Below are positions 1 through 11,186 of a stretch of 64,000 nucleotides of DNA, piece by piece. The stretch is from Neopestalotiopsis rosae (lineage: Eukaryota > Ascomycota > Sordariomycetes > Amphisphaeriales > Sporocadaceae), in contig JALGAS010000007.1 of assembly GCA_023078685.1 (NCBI GenBank), forward strand, positions 992,001 through 1,056,000, given 5' to 3'. The stretch's first letter is position 1, and every line of letters begins with the position of its first letter. The notes beneath the pieces were generated by a model. It ran no database searches and had not been told where the DNA came from. It saw only the letters and a program-made list of their open reading frames with translations. The position numbers were made by a program, and so were the translations under genes.

Positions 1-924
1 ATGAGAGATGCCCGTATTCTGTTGAGCGAGATGCGGCGTTTGCCTTCTCTGTACTCTGCTGTCGCGCCATCTTCGCTGGCAAGTTGTGTGGTGACTCCTT
101 CTACATTCAGGTCGTCAACAGCCAGCTGTAAAGTGACAAGCTCAGGCACGGTTGAGTGAACCTCCACAGGGACCTCGACGTCTAGCTCGAATACAACTCC
201 GCGAATGGATACCTGCGTCCGATCAACGATACCCTGCAAGAAATCGGCTAGGAAGACGGGGAGAGACAGAGGTTGTCCCGTGCCGATGTGACTATCGTCA
301 TCGCTGCCGTCTTCGCTAGCGCTAGCAATCGATGCTGCAAGATCATGACTTTCAGCATTGAGCGCTGCTTGTAATTCGGCTTTTTCTTTTGATGGTTCCG
401 TATCAAGGAAGGATTGTGCAAGGTCGATTGCCGGCGGTACAATTTCATCTTCTTCCGACCGGGACTTGGACTTTCTACCTCGGCCGCGCGCCTGCTCATC
501 CCGCTGTGAATCCTCTGTGGCCACTCTCAGCTTCACTTGTACACCATCGACATCGACGACTATGGGACTGGAGTAAATGGCGGACGGTATCGTAACGCGG
601 AGTTTTAGGACTTTAGCTTTCTGTAGCTTGAACGATGCTGGGAGCTGGAGTAAATGTTCTAGTTTCTGTGCACAGAGCCGTGTTAGTGTATGGTACGTAT
701 GTTTTCATCACAAAGTACAAGACGAGAGGAATGAACGTGGGTTGACATGCCTCCAGCTTAATGCCCACATCTTGAAAGGTGAGAACATTGTTCCTGCCCC
801 ATTCCAAGTCCAACTTGTCAACGTCCAAGGCATCGGTATCGAGGAACTCGAGCCTAGAGAGGGCGTATCGCAACAGGCGCTTGGACATGTTGGAGCTCCC
901 GAAGGAGCGAAAGATGGACGCCAT
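1..924 (-). CDS. ATG2: Autophagy-related protein 2 (ATG2), N-terminal part; runs off the window
   Basis: ATG2 is the large rod-shaped lipid-transfer protein that bridges the ER and the phagophore and is needed for autophagosome growth. Exon 1 is 924-751 (58 codons, ATG at 924) and opens with the family N-terminus (FGSSNMSKRLLRYALSRLEF, then DVGIKLE). Exon 2 runs from 665 to the window edge and continues with KLEHLLQLP, KAKVLKLRVTIP, YSSPIVVDVDGV and a Ser/acidic linker, all typical of the ATG2 chorein_N region. The joining intron, 750-666 (85 nt), has a GC-AG donor (GAG|GCATGT); reading phase 0 and family continuity both require it. Only about 279 of the family's roughly 2,000 residues are present; the 3' part lies beyond base 1. 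Seen: start, intron, motifs. Inferred: function by family. Confidence 0.9.
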
Positions 925-3900
925 GGTGCCTTACAACAGAGGCTGAGGAAGCCTCCGATGGACTACCAGGACGTCTGGAGTTTACGACGAAAGAGAAGCT
1001 CTCGGTGCGCTGTGAGGCGCTTGATGGAGGCGATGTTGGGTTGGAACGCTATCACGGTATCGATAACCCCGATGGGATGATGCGGGGTGACGGCTCATCG
1101 TCGAGTTTCCATTTAAAGTGAAGGCGACAGAGGTCCGCGAGCTGCCAGCGGGGTGTGAAACGAGGCGATGGAGCTTTGAGGCAGAACAGTAACTCCTTGG
1201 TGGGAGAGAGAGAAAAAGAGACGACTCTTCGCCCGCCTAGGATAAAGTGACAACAAACAGCATCAGCAATTTCCAGTCAGTGGTCCGAACTTTGGCTCTC
1301 GGGTCATGGATGATCTATGGTAGAAGTGAATGCTGTTTAGCGAACGAACCGAAAGACGCCGATCCACCGATCTCCGCCTCCAGCCCTCTTTAACCTACCA
1401 CAGGCTACCAGGCCTTGCCTTAAGCCACCCGATACATGTCATTTGACGCGCTAATGCATCATTATCGATAGCGGAGGGGGAGCGACGTGACAGGGCGGCC
1501 CACTGGAACCATGTCTTGATAGGGCCGCTGTCCATGCATTTTCCCCCAAAGGTCCTCCGAATGAGGATATGGTTTTGAGTTCTCAAGGTACGGGAGCCTG
1601 TCAAGTGAAGGTGTATTCGTCCCAAGGCCTTTCCCCTCTAACCACCTGGATATCTACACGTACAAGGCTCCCAGGTAGGTGAAGTCTTATATCAATCCCG
1701 TCCTCGTTATCGCAGCATCGAGATTCATTCTGCGCACCTGACATTTCTTGACCACTTGTTCCCCATCGCCATGACAATGGCAAAGAGAGGGCAGCGGCGG
1801 GCAATGCCAATCATTCAGAAATCATCATCGTCATGTATCTACATAGCTGCAACCAGCCAACAGTCATGCGTACGGCTACGATTAATGGACAAGCGCCTGC
1901 AATAGCTCTGCGGACTACATCGTTATATCTAGTCTAAGGTGTACAATCCCCAACGCGCCCTGAGCTTATCTTCATAGTGAGGCTTGGCGTTGGGCGATTA
2001 TATGCTGGGTTAGGTGTACGTACAACGTTTATACCTTGAGGCAGCCCTAGCGGACTTGATTTGTTGCTCGGTGTCTACATGATCTTCTAAAGAGGTTACC
2101 TTGGGTCATCATTCGGGTCTGTTTTGGTCCTTTGGGCAAACTTTTTAGGTTTCATCCAGACTCCCTTCGGTTCTGAATGGTTGTTGCAGCAGCACTGACT
2201 ATGAGTCTTCCTGAGGACTATAGTGCCTGTACTACAAGTCATAGTGGAGTACTACGATAAGATGTGATTGTGGAAAAAGAAAAGAACTTCAATATTATCG
2301 TGAAAGCATTCAATACGTGACTACTATTTGAGGCAAAAGAAGAACTGAAATGTACATAGCCCAATTTATGACGTCAGATTTAGCCGAACGATTTGAGTAG
2401 TGTTATGGCAACTGACAGTCTCATCCTCAGGGCATGAGGCTCGATCCGCTGACAGAGCCCAGTAATCCTTCAGCAACGAGAGGGCTGGGCTAGACATTCG
2501 GCCACGTGCACACGGTAGTAACAATTGCCGAAGAAGCAAAATTAGTCGATCTCAAGACGTTCAGTGTTGAAGAAATCCCCGAGCATGCGCGCAATCATAT
2601 TCAATTTATACATGACACTGTCACATTGAGTAGGAAAAAAGAAAATTAAACTTGTGAGGGTAGCAGAACAACTGGAGTGGCGTGGGGTGTTTCATCTGTA
2701 GACTATGGGCGATACTCTGGGGAAGACGTTGACTGCAAACCCAAATCCTCGACTTTTCCAGATATAGTACGTAGATCACATCTGAGGGCTTGATTAGCCC
2801 AAAAGCAAGGATCGCCGTGCCTGCATGTGAAGCTGGCAAAAGGAAGCAGGCTGTGCATCGTCGGGTCGTACGACCAACAACCAGTTGCAGAACTTGGTCC
2901 AACAGTCAGCTTCAGGATGGGAAGGATCGCGGGCGGCGCCGCAAAGTGCATTCATTCTCTCTTCTTTCCTCGCGACACACTCAGCAACCAACATGCGCGG
3001 CGCTTAGGGATTCTTGAATGACAGGAGTGTCGCGCTTGCACCGTCAATCTCAAAGAAGGTGCCGCTGCAGAACCCCGAAAGAACATTGAAACAAATGCCC
3101 TGGGATGACTTCGAAACGAAGAAATTCTGCTTATTCTCCCACAACGACTCCCCATTGGATACAGCCCCCCTAGGACTCCCGGCCGTATATGAGCCAGCAT
3201 TTGCCGACCACGTCTACGGTTCCTGCATTAGTCCGCAGCCAACCATCACGACCAAGTGTCATCACACAAAAAATTATCCCTTCCTCCCCTTACTCGCGAC
3301 GTGTGTAATGTAATTGTTAAGTGAGTGGCTTGACAAGGATCAAGCCGCTTTTATTGGGGTCCATCTCGGGAGTGATTATTTTTAACAAATCTTCCCAGAG
3401 ATCTGGGCAGCCGCTGTCGTAAGGCTTCCCTTCCCCGTTCCTGAGGGATTACTTGACTGACGTGATGCCAGGAACCAACCGAGAGCCAACCAGGGCACCT
3501 ACACGGCACGAATTTCCCAATCTACCTTGCCAGGAACAACGTCTTTTCTGCCTATTCATGTCTATTTCTTGAATGGCCACAGAGACAGGACAAGGAATAG
3601 AACCCCAAGGAAGAAAAAGAAGAGCCTAGACTCTTGGACCCTCCATCATGGCCGGAGATCTTTACTGTTTTCTTTTTCTTTTCTTTTCCAACTGACCTAA
3701 TCATCACGTCCAACTGCCGCTGATTCAACTTGATTGATACACCACTGCAGTCATGCTTGTGTCAAGATCTTGGAGTAGAGCCTGTCGGCCGTGATAGGAC
3801 AGTTCCGTCATGGGAGGGAAAGTGGCTGCCAACTCATATGCATGAGAAGAGTGAGATATGCCTTTACACAAGGCTTTTTCTCAGTCTGGGCACCTCAATC

Positions 3901-4171
3901 CCAGACACCCCATCAGCAGCCATGAAGGATCTTGTCCTACATCAAGGGATATACGGATCTTGTCTCCATAAGCAAGGTATATAACATAGTCGTCGGACCC
4001 CGTAAGACGATCGTCGAAGCTGAAGAGTTTGTACTGCCAACTGAATTTTCACTCCTTCCCGCTGTTTGCGCTTTCCTTGCATTATTTCCTTCTACTTTCA
4101 TAGCAAGACCTTTGATCAAAAGCAGTTTATACCCAGTTTATACAAGGAGATACCAATTCACCTACTTCAAA
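925..4171. other. Intergenic, 3.2 kb
   Basis: No coding sequence with an ATG, codon bias or recognisable family was found here. Several short open frames around 2620-3310 overlap on both strands and start with non-ATG codons, so I do not call them. The right end is the promoter of the thaumatin-like gene. Confidence 0.5.
3662..3984 (+). promoter_or_regulatory. Probable promoter of the thaumatin-like gene
   Basis: A pyrimidine-rich tract (about 3664-3690) is followed by a TATA-like GTATATAAC near 3976-3984, about 190 nt before the ATG at 4172. CT tracts and TATA boxes in this arrangement are common in fungal promoters. Assignment is inferred. Confidence 0.4.
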
Positions 4172-5048
4172 ATGGTTCGCCTGACATCGACAACCGCCAT
4201 CCTCTTCTCGCTGGCCACAAGCGTCTTTTCAGCCACTCTCCCCGTCGTGACCGGAACCGCCAGCACTGCAAACCTACCCGGCGTAACCCTGGTCCAGGAA
4301 GCCAAGCGGGCCGCCGTGACCGATCGACCGATCGTCACGGTCCGGGACATGCAGTCGCCCCCCGAGTTCCTGACCGTGCACCTCGTCAACTCGCACACGG
4401 CCGCCGTGACCACAGCGCACGTGCACGACGTCGACAGCCCCTCGGCTGCCTCGGGCAACGTGGGCGGCGGTACACTGGCCTGTGGCAGCTCCGCGAGCTT
4501 TGCCGTGCCCACAAACTATGTGGGCAACCTCGCCCTGGCCGAGGCCGAGCACCCCATCACCGCCGACGATACCCTCATTGAGATCAACTTTGTCGTGGCC
4601 ACCGACTTTGGCAACGTGGCCGTCGCTGATGTCGATGTGAGCTATGTCAATGGTTACTCGGTGCCCATTACATGTTCTTGTGATGGGGCTGTGGTGACGG
4701 GCTGTAACAAGGACTTGCTCAAGATGAATACTTGCGGAGTACGTATATTGAGAAAATAGTTCTTTCCTTCTTGTTCAATTGCATACGGACCATTATGCTG
4801 ACTCAATCATACAGGACCTTTCCGAAGAAAATGCCTGCGTCAACCCGCTACGCGCCGACATGGGCGCCACCGCCGCCTCGACTTTTTTCGCACCCTGTCA
4901 AGGTGCCGCCTGGACTTACGTCAATGATGGCAACGCCGATGCTTGGGGCTCTTGCCAGAGCGGTCAGATTTCGTGCTGTATTGGCACTTCGTGCCCCGCG
5001 AACCCGGATCAGAAGAAGCGATCATGTTCGAAGCGCCAAAGTGATTAA
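4172..5048 (+). CDS. Secreted thaumatin-like (osmotin-type) protein
   Basis: Two exons, 4172-4738 and 4815-5048, with a 76-nt GTACGT...ACAG intron; 266 residues. The start at 4172 is chosen because the open frame upstream has no ATG in a better context and because the protein then begins with a clear signal peptide (MVRLTSTTAILFSLATSVFS, cut near residue 20). The mature part is cysteine rich, with pairs spaced as in fungal antigenic-thaumatin proteins: LACGSS, a VNGYSVPITCSCDG segment, TGCNKD, NTCG, then ISCCIGTSCP near the C-terminus. Members of this family are extracellular or wall-associated beta-sandwich proteins; some bind or cleave beta-1,3-glucan, but no catalytic residue can be assigned here. 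The gene is single and flanked by long spacers. Seen: signal peptide, Cys pattern, splice sites. Inferred: family. Confidence 0.7.
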
Positions 5049-5568
5049 GCTTCCCTTCCTCTTCTGGCCGATGCTGGACCACCGGCCTTGCATGAGCAAA
5101 AGGCTCGCACATTCTCGGGCGTCCCTCTATGAGGTTCACTTATCTGATTCGATGTACATACTTTGTCGAAAGCGTTGACTTGATTTCAAAATGACATTAT
5201 GAACAAATTCAGATGGTCCTTGCCACTTGATCCATGTGTCGCCAAAAAATGTGAATAAACGCTTCTCGAGTAATTGCTTATTGAAGTCGAATAGAAATAA
5301 CGACCAGTGGCTGCCTAATTTCCGTGAGTTATGGACTAAAATTTAGACGAATTATGTGTAATTCTTTGTGTTTTATTTCTGTGTATCGTATACTCTAAGC
5401 CTTCGCATAGCTTACTCAAACCCATCTTTTCTCAACTCTTACGCGTTGATGTAGAATACGAAAACCTCTAATCCCGAAGCGTTCTTTCAACAGAGAGGAG
5501 ACTTTCAACCGAGCGGAGATGTTGCACAACACTCATCTGTGTGATAATGCTTACAAGTCCAACATCAC
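5049..5568. other. Intergenic, convergent 3' ends
   Basis: AT-rich spacer between two convergent genes. Apart from the AATAAA near 5254 nothing was recognised. Confidence 0.5.
5254..5259 (+). terminator. Possible polyadenylation signal
   Basis: AATAAA about 205 nt after the thaumatin-like stop codon. Fungal 3'-end signals are loose, so this is only a candidate. Confidence 0.3.
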
Positions 5569-7356
5569 TCAAGCCTCTTCCTTATTCTTGAATCCGTATG
5601 TCGCCCTGAGCCTATGTCCAACCGACTCGCCCGACCAGTACGCGCCCGTCGCCGTGCCCAGCGCGACATACGGAGCCGTGTGCTCACCGGCAAACCACAG
5701 ACCTCGCTCCGGCAGACCCTGGCGCATGGTGGCAATGTCCTTGTCGCCCTGCTCCAGACCGACCTGGAAGTTGCAGTAGCTGCCGTTGCCCGCAAGGTTG
5801 TCATTCAGCCACTCCGTGGCATAGAAGCACGTGGGCTGACAGTCGGGGGACGATGCGTCGTAGTGTGGGAGGCGGGAATAGTAGGGCTTGAAGAAGTCGT
5901 CGAGAAACGCGTGTAGCTTATCTTTGGATCCCATTTTTGCGACTTGTTCGGTAATGTAGCGGGATTGGTCGCCATATGTGTAAAACAGCAACGTCGGATG
6001 ACCGGTGCCATCTGGAAGGGAACCTAGTTCGACCACCTCTTGGTTCCATTTCTCTGGGTTGGTGTCGCTGGGATACTTTGGCGATAGCCATTGGCAGAAT
6101 CCTCCAACGACCCTGCCGCGCGAGTCTGGCTTGAGCCAATAAGCTTGAGGAAAGCTGATATAGACCTTCTCGAGGCAACCGTAGCCTATACTGTTGATGG
6201 ACTGGGTCAATTCCTTAGGCAGAGGTGGGTTGAACGCCTGAGAATTCTTTTTGAGCCAGCCAAGAGGGGCAGTGAACACGACTTCGTCGAATTGGAGGGT
6301 TTCGCCTCCAGACGTTGTCAAAGTCAGTTTGCTGCCCTTGTCATCGGTGGTTTTCACCTTGGAGACTACCGTCGAGTATACGATTTTTGCCTTGTCCAGA
6401 ACCGGCTGGGCAATGGTCTGCAGGATCTTGGTGTAAGTGCCGGCGCAGAACAAATTCTCTGTCGAGTATCAGTATACAGTTTGAATTTGTGAATACAAAG
6501 TCTGAAGCGAATTTCCTGTTGCATGACTTGGAAACTGAGATGAAAAGGTACGTACCTCCTTCAATGCATTCCTCGAGCCAAAAGAACTTCAAACTTTGAG
6601 TGTAGACGGGGCTGCCAACAAAAGCTCCCCACATCTCGGCCATTTGCAAGATAAAGTTGCGTTTCCTCTCAAAGTCGGGTTTCGTATCCGGTATCCGCTT
6701 CTTGACCTGCTCGCAAAAGAAGTCCCAGAGACTCGTCTCGACGCTAATGTCGGGCGAGTTCTTGCTGCTGTAGGCAAAGGCGTCCTGAACGATGTCCCAC
6801 ATCATTGTCGAGTAGATGTCGCTGTCGCTCTGGGCGAGCAGGCCGCCGTCCTCGTCGTAAATGTACGTATTCTCATCCCACCGACTAAGCGGGATCTTAG
6901 CTGCGTTGGCAATGTCCAGGATCGGGTTGTCCTCGGTGCCGTGAATCCAGTTGGGGCCGCAGTCAACGACGTGACCGCTGCCAGGCAGCTTGATCTGGTG
7001 GACGCGGCCACCGATGCGGTCGCGGCCCTCAATCAGGGTTACATCGAACTCGTCCCGCTCCAGCAGAATGCTGGCGCATCGCAATCCAGCCAGACCGGCA
7101 CCGACGATGGCAACTCGTGGTTTTTGCTCGAGTGCTTTGGTTCGGCGCTTCCATATATCAGATCTCTGGTTTGGCTTCGGGCTGGTTGTGGAGAGGGACT
7201 TACCTTGCCAAGCCTCGACACTAAGTCGTTGGCCTCGGTCGGCTGCCCCTGATCCCCCATAACGGCGCTGAAGAACCGACAGGCTTTGAGGTCTTGCGAA
7301 ATGCGCGATGTGTTTTTGCCGAAGCCACTGCCAAATGACATGGAGTAAGTATCCAT
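5569..7356 (-). CDS. Flavin-containing amine oxidase, polyamine-oxidase type
   Basis: Predicted FAD enzyme oxidising a polyamine or related secondary amine to an aldehyde, an amine and H2O2. Exons are 7356-7204, 7147-6556 and 6458-5569 (introns 56 and 97 nt, the second with a GTACGT donor); 544 residues. The dinucleotide-binding motif VAIVGAGLAG lies near residues 63-72, followed by RIGGRVHQI and GPNWIHG, and the C-terminal FAD-contact block GLWFAGEHTAPY...GTATGAYWSGE is intact. No signal peptide and no C-terminal peroxisomal SKL are visible, so a cytosolic enzyme is inferred. The first 50 residues are low in family similarity and the first 3' splice site could be an alternative AG 15 nt upstream in the same frame. 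LSD1-like proteins share this fold, but no SWIRM domain is present, which favours a metabolic amine oxidase. Spermidine synthase lies 52 kb away. Confidence 0.85.
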
Positions 7357-8661
7357 GTTGAATATTGTTTGTTGAAGTTGATCATGAAGTCAAAGGTATA
7401 ATATTGAAAAAGCATTCGCCGTTGAGAGAAGGCTTCTGGCGCAAGGATTTTTATATGTTCCGCCCCAGAGCAGCAATGTGAAGCCAAAGTGCAGATTTGG
7501 CCAAGGTGCAAAATGTTGTTCTGATTCAAAACGTGAACGAAGTGAGGTGTCAGGTTGATGATGACTAATATCGACGAGTATGTATCGCCATGAAGGGAAA
7601 GGGTGACGTGGAGTATATGTCGATCACACCTGCTCTACACTCGCTTCTTTGAATCAAAGAGGGTAGGAAGGTCTAGCATGCAGCTTGAGCCAGGCGAGCA
7701 GGAAAGAGGTCGCGGAATAGGGAAACTAGTTCTTGACAATTGCCAATATACAATTGTTGATCTTCTTATCAGTGCGGCTCAACATCCCATAGGATATAAG
7801 CAACATCCCCTAATAAGCCGCCTAGAGCTCATCTCGCCTAACGCGGCCATGCGACCGCCGCCAAGGGGCTGGAGTTGGGAGCCACCCTCCAAGTCCGCCC
7901 ATGGGCTGCAATCGGGAGTTGTCATTGGGCCGACCTGATTCTTTTAGAGAAAGTGCACTCCGGCTTTAGTCGGCTGTTGGTGAATGCTCTCAAGCCGGGC
8001 AACAAAAGTGCTGAAAAGCAGAGCGGGGAACGATGGAAATCACAATGTGATAGGACTCAAAATATGATGTGAATGTTTCACTTACCGTATCACCAACCTC
8101 GTCAAAGTGAATGAGATTGAGGTTGTTCGCACTATTGAAATCATCACCTTGCGGTAGCGTCTTGAAGATTCTGCCACGTGAGGTGGAAAATCCGGGCGGC
8201 GTGTAAAATAAGAACGGCAGAGGGAACGGAACGGGTACGATCGATCCACTAACAGGCCGAAGCACAAGACGCTATTATTAAGTGCTTGTGATTGCACCTC
8301 ATCCGTTTGTACAAGGCAAGCCACGCAAAACATATGCAATCTAATAATGGACCGCCATACGCCAAGTCACACAAGCTATGTCAGATAATGAAGCACGTAT
8401 TTGAACAGTTGCAGTAATCGTCAGATTGATACCGTAATCCAAGTTGCATTCGTTTACCCATGTGCAAGTATCTAAAAATTGTCGTCTATATACATTATTT
8501 GAGACAATCAGTCCTGATTCTCATTTAAACTAGAAAAGAATTTCAAATCCGGAACTCCTCATTCATAAACTCGTCATGAATCATGCTGTGGCATTTCCGC
8601 ATTTCCGTCTATTCCCTGTTCCAGTCGTCTTCGAATCATGTCATCAACTTGCTCTCATCCA
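7357..8661. other. Intergenic, 1.3 kb
   Basis: Promoter side of the amine oxidase and 3' side of the ADIP gene. Open frames are short, lack family features and overlap on both strands. Nothing else was recognised. Confidence 0.5.
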
Positions 8662-11186
8662 TTATCTTGCCGGGCTGGCAACGCTCTCCACCTGGCCCTG
8701 AATCAAGCTCTCCAGCTCCCATGGGCTGAGTGTGCTTCTTCTCCTGGAGATGACCTTGCTGGGTCTCCTTTCACGTTTGCGTTTCTCCGACTTTGGAGAC
8801 CTGTTCCGAATACTCTTGGCCGGCTTCCCGAATTCGTCATCCTCTGGCTCCACAAGTCGTACTGCTGGAGCATGAGGAATGTCTCTCTTCACTGGATCTG
8901 TGCTTCTTTCGTCCACTTCAGGGAGCTCTTGCACAGTACTTGTGCCCTCTGGCTTGCGATGTGTTCGCGCAGCCCTCAATTTAGCTCGCACGCGAGCTGC
9001 ATCCGCCTGGCGTTCCGAAGCCTCGAGCTTGGCAGATATGGATGCCATAGTGATGGGGCTGGGCTGTACAGGTGGGTTGTCGACCCGTGACGTCCGAGCT
9101 GAGCTTGGAGGCCGTTCAGGAGCAATATTGGTAACAGATTCCGCCCCAATGTTTGCTCCAGTTGATTTCGAAGCTGGCTTCCCGGTCGTTGAAGCCTGTT
9201 TCTTGGCCGCATCCGGGGCCGATGCTGTTCGTTTCGCAGCCTTTCTAGGTCTGGTCGACGATGATGTTGGCTTGGGAGGTTCGGTAGTCGATGCTGTCGT
9301 CTCGCTGGTATATTTCTTGGTGGAGGATTGTGTCGGCTGTTGCGACCGAGGAATGTCACGCGCTGTGAGTGACTTTTGCTCTACACCCAAATCTGGCCCC
9401 TTGGGTGCTGGTCCCGAGAACAGCTTACGGGAAGGATTTGAACGAATTGGAGATTCATACGACTCTCCAAACAAGGTGCTCTCATGCATTTCTGTGGTCG
9501 ACGGCTTGAGCAACTCTTGAGAGTCTGCGACTGATCTCAAGCTCCTACTGGATTTCTGAGGCCGGGGCCCATGAGGCGGAGGCGCTGGAGGTTGGTTCGT
9601 GGAGTTTGCCGTTTCCCGTGATGCTTCCTCAACAACGGTGGTTGCGGCTCCTGGTCGGCTTCGACGCGAACGGCTTTTGCTGTTCTGAGAGCCTCTGTTG
9701 GCTGACGAATATGAATCTTTGAGAGGGCTCAGATGAGGCGGAATTGGCAACGGAGGCGAGCTTGTAGTAGTGCTGTTTGTTGACTCTTGCAAAACCTCAA
9801 AGTTGGGTTCCTCGACCTCAAGTTCATCCATGTCAACATCGTCCTGGAATATGCTAGATTCCGAGTCGTCATCTGGGTCTTGTTCATGGATTGGCGCAGG
9901 TACGAGGTGTAGAGACTCCGACTGACTTCGGTACTCGACCGAGTTGAATCGGGAGGCGTCTTCCTCCTCTTCTTCTTGTACGCAGGACAAATCCTGGTAA
10001 TGCTTATCCATATCTGCACCGGAGTTCCTGCTTTCAGTGACGCGTACTGGGCTGAGCCTCATGCCCATTTGCAACTCTTCCATCTCGACAGGCTTGCCGC
10101 TGGAGGCCATGCGCCTACGCCAGCTATCCATCAGGTTCACGGCATCCTTCCAGCGAGCCTCCATGCGCTCCCAACCTTCACGAAGCCGGGCAATTTCTGT
10201 TTCGCGAATCTCCACCTCCTCAATAGGGACAAATGAAGGGTTGGTGAGTATCGTCCTAAGGTGCTCAAGGATCCCTTCCAGTTCAGATGCCAACTCCTCG
10301 GCATTTCGATGTCCCTGAGGCGCATGGTAGCCGCCACGACCATCAACACTCATGTGGTCATCGTCTGTTCGCTGCAGACCACTCATGTCGCGGAGGTTCT
10401 GGACAGTACGGTGTACCAGGTTCAGAAGAGTAGAGTTCTCCTCGCTGAGACTCTTGGCCAACTCAGTCAAAAACTCGTTCGTCTCCACGCGCAAGCTGTA
10501 GTGCTCGGAATCGGTGCTACGGCCCATGATTCCTCCATCAACCTCGGCTCCAACTTCGCCGACCACCGTGATACTAACGACATCACGACTCTTGTTACCT
10601 CCTCTAACTCTTCCAGCGTCAATGACTGCCTTTTTAAGGCTCTCGATTTGTCTATCTCGCTTGCGGACCTCATTGGCACATGCGGCACGGCCCTGAGCTA
10701 CCAGTGACTTTGTCTTTGCAATCTCGTCCTTGAGCTTGTGTACTGTTGTCTCTGTAGATCTGACCTGGAGTCGCAGAGTACGCTCCACCGCGTCGGCGCC
10801 GTCGAGCTTCCGCTGTGTCTCTGCAAGTTTCTCGGACAATCTTGTTGTTTCTGTTGTGTGGCGTTGGTTATCTGCGCGTAGTGAGAGCAGTGTATTGCTA
10901 AGTGATTCTCGGTGGACTGCGTCGCGCTAGTTTGGAAAAAGATAAGAGTTAGCATTGGCTCATTGTTTTGGTATCATGTATAACAGAGGATATAGAGACA
11001 ACTCACGTCACGGCGCAATATCAAGTCGTTCACTACACCCATGATCTTTCCCATGGTCCCCTGCAGGCCCTCGCCCGCGTCAGGGTCGGCAAAGTCAATA
11101 TTCTGGCCATCGCGCAGTAGGCCACGGGATAAGAGCTGGTTGTTGATGTACAGCGAGGCTGTTCGGAGGTTATCCGAGTCAATCAT
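8662..11186 (-). CDS. ADIP-domain coiled-coil protein (fungal NIMA-interactive/TINC-like)
   Basis: Exons 11186-11007 and 10926-8662 with an 80-nt GTGAGT...CTAG intron; 814 residues. The frame is open upstream to 11239 but contains no ATG there, so the start is ATG 11186 (MIDSDNLRTASLYINNQLLS), which matches the N-terminus expected for fungal ADIP-domain proteins. Residues about 60-220 form an alpha-helical coiled coil rich in Glu/Lys heptads (LSEKLAETQRKL, DRQIESLKKAV). From about residue 350 onward the protein is Ser/Pro/Thr rich and disordered, with a basic, NLS-like tail (SEKRKRERRPSK). In animals ADIP binds afadin and alpha-actinin and works at centrosomes; fungal members are annotated as NIMA-kinase interactors. 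A role in mitotic or spindle-pole regulation is inferred from that annotation, not from the sequence. Confidence 0.7.

Noticed and set aside
2621..3313. Cluster of overlapping frames of 64-99 codons on both strands
   Set aside because: Non-ATG starts, overlap on both strands, no motif; looks like GC-rich spacer.
7148..7203. Shorter first intron for the amine oxidase (acceptor 15 nt upstream)
   Set aside because: Would be only about 41 nt with no branch site; the 56-nt intron is preferred, though both keep the frame.
8879..9520. 213-codon plus-strand frame
   Set aside because: Antisense shadow of the low-complexity part of the ADIP gene; starts in the middle of its coding exon.
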